Source: Atherix ibis
Lineage: Eukaryota; Arthropoda; Insecta; Diptera; Athericidae
Assembly (NCBI GenBank): GCA_958298945.1
Contig: OY282609.1
Coordinates: 63,646,220-63,710,219 of the forward strand
Reading direction: 5' to 3'
Length of the DNA stretch: 64,000 nucleotides
How positions within the stretch are numbered: position 1 is the stretch's first letter; the number at the start of each line of letters is the position of its first letter. Positions 56,544 to 64,000 of this stretch are shown here, one piece after another. A program made the position numbers and the translations under genes. The notes beneath the pieces were generated by a model. That model made no database searches, was not told the origin of the DNA, and saw only the letters and a list, made by a program, of their open reading frames with translations.

Positions 56544-58417
56544 TGTTATAATCAAAATTTAAAAAAAAAACAACACTAAATCTGATAAAATTAATCAATA
56601 TTCAATTAATTAATATTGGCATTAGTTGTTTTGTTGAATTTTCCAAACATTTTTTTTTTGCCAGTTTAATAGTGCCGAAGCGCATTATAAAGGTGCTTTA
56701 CTTCTATGATAAGGTAATATATACTTCAAATACATTTAATTATTTTATTTGAAAACTAGTATTAATTTTTAAACAGCTTCTATTAATCTCCATACAATGA
56801 GTTAACTTTTTTAAATTTAATTTATAACGAATAATTAATTGCTATTTAAAGATTAATATTAATTAAGTTACGAGTATCATTTTTTTCTTTTAATAGTATC
56901 AGTTGTTAGGTCTTTAAGATAAACCATTTTACATTGATTCAATTAAATGGTGTACAAAAATTCTATTAATGAATCCTGCCTTTGAATATAAATAATATCA
57001 ATTTTCATTAAAATCACTTGCATTTACAATTATTTCACTACCTAAATATATGTTTTTGTAGCTTTTTTGAATTTTCCGTTTTTGATCCTCTTATAAAATA
57101 AATCGTTTTGACAGACTTTGCCAGTGTTATCGAATATAGCCATATTACGAGTAGAGAACAACACGCAATCAGAAATATCAGACCAATAAACAATCGTCCT
57201 TATACGAACAAGGCGGAATAATTTTCGCTATTTTGTTCGTTCATTCTTTCTTTTTTTGTGATTTTGTTCATATTAAAAAAATATTTATTTCTATTAGGAA
57301 TGTTACAAGAATGTAATCTAACTAAATTTATATTCCTCTGAAGTCACTGTGTTACCGTTTTAAGAAAGAAAAAACGTCGTCAAATAAGCAATGGTTTTAG
57401 TCTCGGAAAAATTGTGGAGAAATGATTTATTTTAACAATGCGTGCTCGAACCTCTAAAATGGTTGTATTTTTGTTGTTTATGGTACACAGGCTACTGTGT
57501 ACCATTTACCATCCATACAGAATATGGTACCCCTTTTGTTAGATGTTTTGAAGAAACATAACCTAAAATGACAAATTTCTACGTTTAATACGTTGTAGGC
57601 GAGATTCTATTCGACATCGTTACTGGTATTGTTTAGAACAAAATAATACGAGCATAAAAAATATATACTTATATATATATAAACAGCAAATAATAAATAT
57701 AAAATATTATCCGTTAAATTTGCTTAGTTAAGGATACTAACTTTGCTTTAAATGGAAACAATAAAGGAAAAGGTTTATGTGAATTTAACGAAAATAAATT
57801 ACCAAAGATTTTATAAATATGAACAGCCAAAAAAAAAAGTAAATAAATAAGAAATAACAAATTTCCTATGTTATCAGCTCAAGAAATTTTAAGGCTAAGT
57901 TAACTTTTATCAAAATACTGTTCGTATTTAAGTCAGCAAAAAGTCGTAACATAAAACTTTATGTGCTGCTGATAACATTGTTTCGAAAAGGATATTTTCT
58001 GCCCATTAGTCTAGCAAATATTTGTATCTAATTATGTTTACTTTTACCATTCATTTTAATTTTTATTTAATCTTATTATTATTTTCTTAAGCATTAAATA
58101 ATTTATTATAATATAAGAGTAATAAACTGATAAATAAACCAGAAAATGCAAAAGATTCTATTTAATTTTATTCTATTTAAGCTAATTTCAATGCTCTTTT
58201 ATTTTATGTCCACTTGATCTACAATATATTAAAAATTGATTGTTTTTTTTTCGGATACCAAATATTTAAATTGGAAAAGCGCCGGTAATAGCAAACATTA
58301 GAATATAATTTTTCTAACGTATATTAGAATATAAATATTTTACAAATATTCTTTCAACAATAATATTGTATTTATATAATAAAATATTGAGTGTTTCATA
58401 TAGGTTTTTTTTGGATA
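56544..58417. other. Intergenic AT-rich sequence, nothing recognised
   Basis: Unique AT-rich DNA, about 1.9 kb. No gene or transposon end was recognised. Confidence 0.55.
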
Positions 58418-58419
58418 TA

Positions 58420-59264
58420 CGAGGTCTGTTCTAAAAGTATCGCGAATTTTGAATTTCCGCGGGTTACGTTATGTTGGTACTTATGTCTCTTACTTATAAG
58501 GAGAAGTTCGGCCATTTTGAATGTTCAGTTATTTTTTGACAGCTGCTTAGCTTGCACGTGTTTTGGCTCGTCTTCGATTTTTGCCCATTCCAAAAATTTG
58601 TGTGAACATTCTGAATGTTGACTGTGGCATATGGTAAAGCTACCTTGGACCGAAACAACGTTTATCGGTGGTACAAAATGTTCTCAGAGGGCCGAGAAGA
58701 TGTGAATGACGAAAAGCAAAGTTCGGTCGAATGTGAAAGTTTTGCTTATAGTTTTCTTCGATTGCAGGGGCGTGCCACAGGGTAGAACGGTCAATAAGGA
58801 ATATTACCTGTAAGTTATGCGCAAGTTGCGCCAAGTAATCCGCCAGAAACGCCCGGATTTGTGGAAGAACAAAAATTGGCTTTTGGATCATGATAACGCC
58901 CCTGCTCACGCATTGTTGCTTGTGCGCGAATTTTTGGCCAAAAACAACACACTTATAATGCCCCAGCCACCGTATTCCCCAGATCTGGCCACCTGTAATT
59001 TTTTCTTGTTCCCGAAACTGAAGAATTCTATGAAAGGACGACGCTACGCTACGTTTGAGGAGATAAAGACGGCATCGAAGGAGGAGCTGAACAGGATCAT
59101 AAAAAATGATTTTTTGAAGTACTTCGAGGATTGGAAAAAACGTTGGCACAAGTTTTATAATATCTAGTGGGGATTACTTTGAAGGGGGCAAAATAGATAT
59201 TCATGAATAAATAAATAATTTTTGAAAAAACATAAAATTCGCAATACTTTTTGAACAGACCTCG
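58420..59264 (+). mobile_element. Mariner family A, internally deleted copy
   Basis: Both ends are present (CGAGGTCTGTTCTAAAAGTA at left, complement of CGAGGTCTGTTC at right) with TA on both sides (58418-58419, 59265-59266). At 845 bp it lacks most of the DNA-binding domain and the first catalytic Asp: VNDEK joins a segment that leads to SVVFFDC-like sequence. The intact C-terminal frame at about 58817-59167 retains LLDHDNAPAHALLLVREFLA (second Asp) but has TCNFFLFPKLK where PCDFFLFPKLK is expected, so the third Asp is Asn. Its deletion breakpoint differs from that of the copy at 8735-9624. Confidence 0.9.
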
Positions 59265-59266
59265 TA

Positions 59267-60298
59267 CATTTATTCAAAACAAGTACGCCAAATAAAATCG
59301 TTACATAAAATTATTATAAAATCAGTTATGTTAATTTATTTTTTTCAATTTTTTTTATTTGAATTTGCATTTGTTTTGGAAAAGGAAAATTTCATTCAAA
59401 GTTTTCAATTTAATTTATTTATATGTGAAAATATATTTTAAAAGCAAAAGGCAACCAAACAAGTAATAAAATTGTCATCTAAAATGATAAGTTTTAGTAT
59501 TTAAAATTTTTTATATTGTTCAATTAATTTATGTCAAACTTTTAGCAATTTCTGTAAACAAAGAACAAAACTGTTTCAAAAATTTATTCTAATCAAATTT
59601 CAATTTCTTCAACAAGAAATAAATGTAAATAAGGCGAATCTTGAACCATACTCAATGTCAAATCAATTGTATTATAAACCGGCAAACTTTGATATTTTAT
59701 TGTAATAAAAATTCATGAGAATACTTTTTAACTCGGCAAGGAGGAGAAACAAATAATAAAATGACTAAAAGATTAGAATTCGTGAAAACTTTTGCTCTTT
59801 TCATTTACTGTTCAATTTTAATATATTCTTTGAAATTCATTCTATTCTAAATATATCCTTATACTAGTAGGAGGGGCTTAAGTTCCTTTCTGATAAGGAA
59901 TTTTTGTCGTTGAAATAGTTTAAATAGGAAATAATAACAATGCATTTTTGTATAGTTTTATTTTTAAATTATAGTTTATGAAAAATATTAATTTCGCTTT
60001 TTTTGTTTATCAACAGTTATTTTAAAATAACATGCAGATTTTTTAAACACAAGGAACTCTTCTAAAATAGAAATAAACTTTCTCAATTAATTTCTTTAAT
60101 GTGGCCATTGCCTTTTCAAGCTTATAGTACAATATGTTTTTGGGGAGGAAAATAAAGAAATTTTTTTATATATTCGAGAAAGGAAAGTGGGGACAATTTT
60201 GTTAAAAGAGGATTTTTATGGGATGACAGGCGACTATGAATTTTTTCAAGAAAAAAGGAATAGTAATGTCTTGATGGATAATACTATTATGAGCATAA
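59267..60298. other. Intergenic AT-rich sequence, nothing recognised
   Basis: About 1 kb of AT-rich unique sequence between two mariners. No gene was recognised. Confidence 0.55.
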
Positions 60299-60300
60299 TA

Positions 60301-61591
60301 CGAGGGTCATTCAACAAATACTTAACCTCACCGCCCGATGGAACTGCTGTCACAAAAGAAATTTACCATCTTGCAGTACATTCTTTTAGTAGCCTACTGT
60401 CAAAGTTTCAGTCGATTCCCTTCATTAGTTTTGTTTTGAGAGCCTTTGAAAGCGAGCGTGTCGGTCGGTTGCACAAAAATGGAAAAAGAACAATATCGTT
60501 CGGTGATTAGATTATTGTTTTTGGAAGGGAAAACGCGCAGCGAAATCAAAGATCGCTTGGATGCTGTGTATGGTGACTCTTCTCCTTCGATGGCAACCGT
60601 CAAGAATTGGTTCAACGAGTTTGTTCGTGGCCGCACGTCGGTTTTTGATGAGCCACTCCCAGGTGCCCCGAAAACGGCTGCTACGGAGGAAAACGTTAAA
60701 AAAGTCCACGATCTCGTGTTGGCAGACCGTCGATTGAAGGTTCACGAGATAGCTGAGACTGTGGGCATCGCAGTAGGAACGGTGCATCATATTCTACACG
60801 AAGAACTGGGCATGAGAAAGCTGTCGGCGCGATGGGTGCCGCGTTTGCTCACACCGGAAAACAAGCGCAACCGTGAGACCACATCGGTGACGTATTTGGC
60901 GCTGTTTCAGCGCACTCCAGCGGAGTTCTTGCGTCATTTCGTGACCGTCGACGAAACATGAATTCACTGGTACACACCAGAGACCAAGGAACAGTCGAAA
61001 CAGTGGACTTCACCCGGCGAACGTGCTCCGAAGAAGGCGAAGACTGTTCGATCGGCCGGAAAGGTGATGGCCACCGTTTTCTGGGATTCACAAGGTGTGA
61101 TCCACATCGATTACCTCGAGTAGGGTAAAACAATCACGGGGCGCTACTATGCTGACTTATTGGGCCGATTTGACGTCGAATTGAAGAAAAAGCGGCCCCG
61201 CTTTGCGAAGAAAAAAGTGCTGTTCCACCACGACAACGCGCCGGCGCACACCTCCGCCGTCGCCATGGCCAAATTGGTCGAATTGCGCTACGAATTGCTG
61301 CCCCATCCACCGTACTCTCCAGATTTGGCCCCCTGTGACTACTTTTTGTTTCCAAACCTGAAAAAATCACTCGCCGGGAATAGATTTGGGTCGAATGAGG
61401 AGGTCATCGTCGCCACGGAGCCTATTTTGCTTCCCTCGAGAAAATATATTTTTTGGACGAGTTAAAAAAGTTAGAGCATCGCTGGGCCAAGTATATCGAG
61501 CTTGAAGGAGATTATGTGGAAAAATAAATTAGCACCTTTCCAAAATTTTCGTTTTTCTTTTGTAGGCTAAGTACTTGTTGAATGACTCTCG
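60301..61591 (+). mobile_element. Mariner family C, full-length copy 2
   Basis: The 1291-bp element has inverted ends (CGAGGGTCATTCAACAAATA at left and the complement of CGAGAGTCATTCAACAAGTA at right), flanked by TA (60299-60300, 61592-61593). It lies in opposite orientation to the copy at 24537-25818, with high similarity. It directly abuts a jockey remnant on its right. Confidence 0.95.
60479..61527 (+). pseudogene. Mariner transposase, family C, two stops and one frameshift
   Basis: The ATG at 60479-60481 opens MEKEQYRSVIRLLFLEGKTR. Both DNA-binding modules (GDSSPSMATVKNWFNEFVRG, AATEENVKKVHDLVLADRRL, VGTVHHILHEELGMRKLSAR) and the WVPRLLTPENKRNR linker are intact. The Trp codon after VTVDET is TGA, a stop at 60959-60961. 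The same frame goes on with IHWYTPETKEQSKQW and reaches a second stop near 61120, where LEKG is expected. It retains VLFHHDNAPAHTSAVAMAKL and YSPDLAPCDYFLFPNLK, with 34 residues between the second and third Asp. A one-base loss near 61420 shifts the last 40 residues. All three catalytic Asp codons are present. Confidence 0.92.
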
Positions 61592-61598
61592 TAGGGAC

Positions 61599-61870
61599 TA
61601 TCGATAATTATATGGAGATTTTTAGATTGAAGGCATTGCATTCGATGGCAATCGAAATGCCTGGTGGATTTATAGAGTCCTATTCCGTATGTGCAAATAC
61701 GTCTTATTTCTGTATTATATAAAAGTAATGTTTTGTCGTATAATAATCCTAAGTAGTGTACCTGATTCTTTTGTGGAACAATATTTCCATTAATATAATA
61801 TATGGGGTAGGGGATAGTTCTTCGCAAAAAGAGTAAAAGTAACATTACCTTTTGTTTATTTTTTTTTTTC
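61599..61870 (-). mobile_element. Jockey-like reverse transcriptase remnant
   Basis: Minus-strand frame with YINGNIVPQKNQVHYLGLLY (homologous to ITLNGSIIPQKNSVRYLGLI of the 2749 copy). About 40 residues are missing, then LLYNTEIRRICTYGIGLYKS and HRMQCLQSKNLHIIIDSPYE. The order and motifs place it in the C-terminal half of jockey ORF2, but it is clearly more diverged than the other two copies. No ends or tail were seen. It begins next to the right end of a family C mariner. Confidence 0.82.
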
Positions 61871-61872
61871 AA

Positions 61873-64000
61873 AATTTAGACAGTTTATCTCGTGCGTTGG
61901 TTGCTAACCAATAGTTTTAATCGTATTGATTTTAAAATTTCTTATGCCTGTCAATTTATCAAAATACGCATTAATATGGCGAAAGTTACTTTTTTGCAGG
62001 AAATATTATGTATAAAACGATTAGGATCGAAATTTGAGAAGTATGTTTGTTTAATTCATTTAAAAAAATATTTACACATATTTACATTATATTTAATAAA
62101 ATTTTAGATGCATTTACAAATAAGCTTATTATAAAAATTAATTTAAAAATTTTCCATCATTCGCAATTTCATTATATTTTAATAAATATAATATATTCAA
62201 TCACTTTTGAACATTTTGTCCTTTATTGAAAAATAATTTATAATGGGAAATAATAAATTAATTAACTATATGGTAAAATATTAAAATCTAATTAATTGAA
62301 ATCAATTTACCATAAAAACATTTTACAAAATAAATGAAAATTAATTATTCAAAAATATTAAATTATTTTTTCCCGCTTAATTTAATGATGTATTTTAATT
62401 GCTATAAAATTTGTTATAAATTTTAATTTTGTAAATATTATATTATACTGTAAAACTTCAATTTATATTAATCTTATTAATTGTATTATCCTGTAGTAAA
62501 CGATTGATTGGCTATGAAGCAATATAACGTTGAAAAATATTTGTGTTCTATTTTTATAACAATAACATATATCCCTTAAGAGCTATTATAAAATACTCAA
62601 AAATGTTGACGTAAATAGAATAAAGGAAACTGTGTAATGTGTTTGTTGTAATACAAACTCAACTATATCGTCGATTACTTAGTTCATGCTCATCCCAATT
62701 TATACTTTCTATAGTTCTCATCTTCCCCCAACAAAATTATGGTCACAACTGGCTCTCCCGTACAGCTGTCTAACAATTGTACTATGATTCCTTCCTTTTC
62801 TGCTTTTGATGTCATATACTTTAGAGAAAGTTTCTAGTAGCATACAATGAAATGTTTAATTTGCCAACGTGGCAGAGTATATAATTTCCTTTTTCCGAAA
62901 TTAAATTGGATATCTCTCGCAGCCCGTTCATTCTGCCAAAAAGGACTCCTTAATTGCTCCAACTAATTAGTTAATTTTCCCTTTTTGCTTTGATCATTGA
63001 TGTTGATTCACAAAACAGTCACGTACTACTGGGTTTTCTTGTCAACTATAAAAATTTCCGACTTTGCAAAAGCACATGATCTCTAACGTTTTGCTCTTTG
63101 TATGACTCATTCTCCATAACCTTAGTGAATAAAAAGGGGAAAAAAGAATATCGAAAGCAAAATATATAACGAAGGATAACTCCAAAATGAATTTTCAAGT
63201 CTGCAAGTACTACACTATGTGTATATATGTGTACACGACATTGTATTAATACATTTTTACTGTACAAAATGACTTTCTTCCCCCAATGAATTTTTTTTTT
63301 TTTATATTTATTTATTTGAATTTATTTTTTTTTCTACAAAAGAGGAATTATTTGATTTTCAGTCTTCCTCTAAGATTATTTAGTATATATACATACACTC
63401 GGAAATAATATTAAAAAGTTTTGGATATGATGACAAAAATTTATATTTTCTAAAATATGAGATTCGTTGTTATATTTATTGTATGTAAATATTTAGATAT
63501 TATTTAGCATATATACGTATATCTATAATATAAAAGCCTTATTTTGTATAGTTATGCTATTTTTAGTACATTTATTAAAAGCAACTTGAAATATTTTAGA
63601 CCTTTTCTGAATTTTTTTCTACCCAAGAATACAAATTTGTTTTTAAACTTTTCTAAAAAACAGAATATGATGAATATCAAAATAAAAATTATATTTAAAA
63701 ATTTGGATATGTATACTAGTACACACTTGTATTTTAGTGAGAATGATATTAATAAAAATGATTTTTGTTAGTTTAAATAGTAAAATGATTTTAAGATTAT
63801 ACAATAATAAAAACAAATAAAATTTGTTCACCAGATAAATTTCTTACAGTCATGATGATTAACCTTTTTTTCCAATAGAATCGATAGCTTTAGGGAAACG
63901 TTTCGATTTCAATAGAAATTCCAACAATACAAACATATATGTACATATGCATGTGTATAGATTATATACTAAGTATAGTAGAATACCTAGATAAAAGCTA
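61873..64000. other. AT-rich sequence to window end, nothing recognised
   Basis: About 2.1 kb of AT-rich DNA, with no gene or element recognised. Short open frames have no supporting features. Confidence 0.55.

Overview
This window is eukaryotic nuclear DNA and very AT-rich. It looks like an insect, most likely a fly. The evidence is a spliced protein gene with ordinary GT-AG introns and fly-like protein sequence, surrounded by many mariner DNA transposons and several jockey-like non-LTR retrotransposons. No bacterial, organellar or viral gene and no tRNA or rRNA gene was recognised. The species cannot be named from the sequence alone.

Only one host gene was found. It is a TMTC-family gene (transmembrane and tetratricopeptide repeat protein, an ER O-mannosyltransferase) on the minus strand between 52403 and 38242. 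I could join nine coding exons by splice sites and reading phase into an open frame of about 1083 codons, from an ATG at 52403-52401 to a TAA at 38244-38242. Intron 1 is about 8.9 kb and holds two mariner copies. Exon 3 codes for an unusually long Ser/Thr/His/Asn-rich insertion of about 310 residues between the membrane domain halves. Nine TPR repeats follow at the C-terminus.

Nearly everything else recognisable is mobile DNA. Sixteen mariner-type copies fall into about seven families, which I call A to G. Family A (ends CGAGGTCTGTT) has five copies at 6.8, 8.7, 15.7, 19.1 and 58.4 kb. Family B (ends CGAGGGTCGTTCAATAAG) has four copies at 11.1, 21.1, 34.1 and 44.4 kb. Family C (ends CGAGGGTCATTCAACAAG) has two copies at 24.5 and 60.3 kb. 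Family D is Mos1-like and has two copies at 27.1 and 48.6 kb. Family E is a nearly intact copy at 36.8 kb. Family F is rosa-like (DD41D type) at 53.3 kb. Family G is a decayed relic at 29.2 kb. All carry inactivating lesions. The best preserved are 34055-35341 (no start codon, shortened catalytic spacing) and 36785-38075 (one frameshift near the N-terminus).

Non-LTR elements are two 5'-truncated copies of one jockey family (2749-3859 and 30557-32803), a third remnant of a similar element (61599-61870), a different jockey-like fragment (19485-20690), and a FADD-type element (54007-56043) inserted into the rosa-like mariner with a 12-bp target duplication. A minisatellite of about 1.6 kb (unit TTTTTACTGAAAATA) at 1784-4503 is split by the first jockey copy.

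I found no new gene system of the operon, CRISPR or defence type. The interesting material is structural: foldback and hairpin mariners, nested insertions, a repeat array, crossed mariner lineages, and the expanded TMTC loop.
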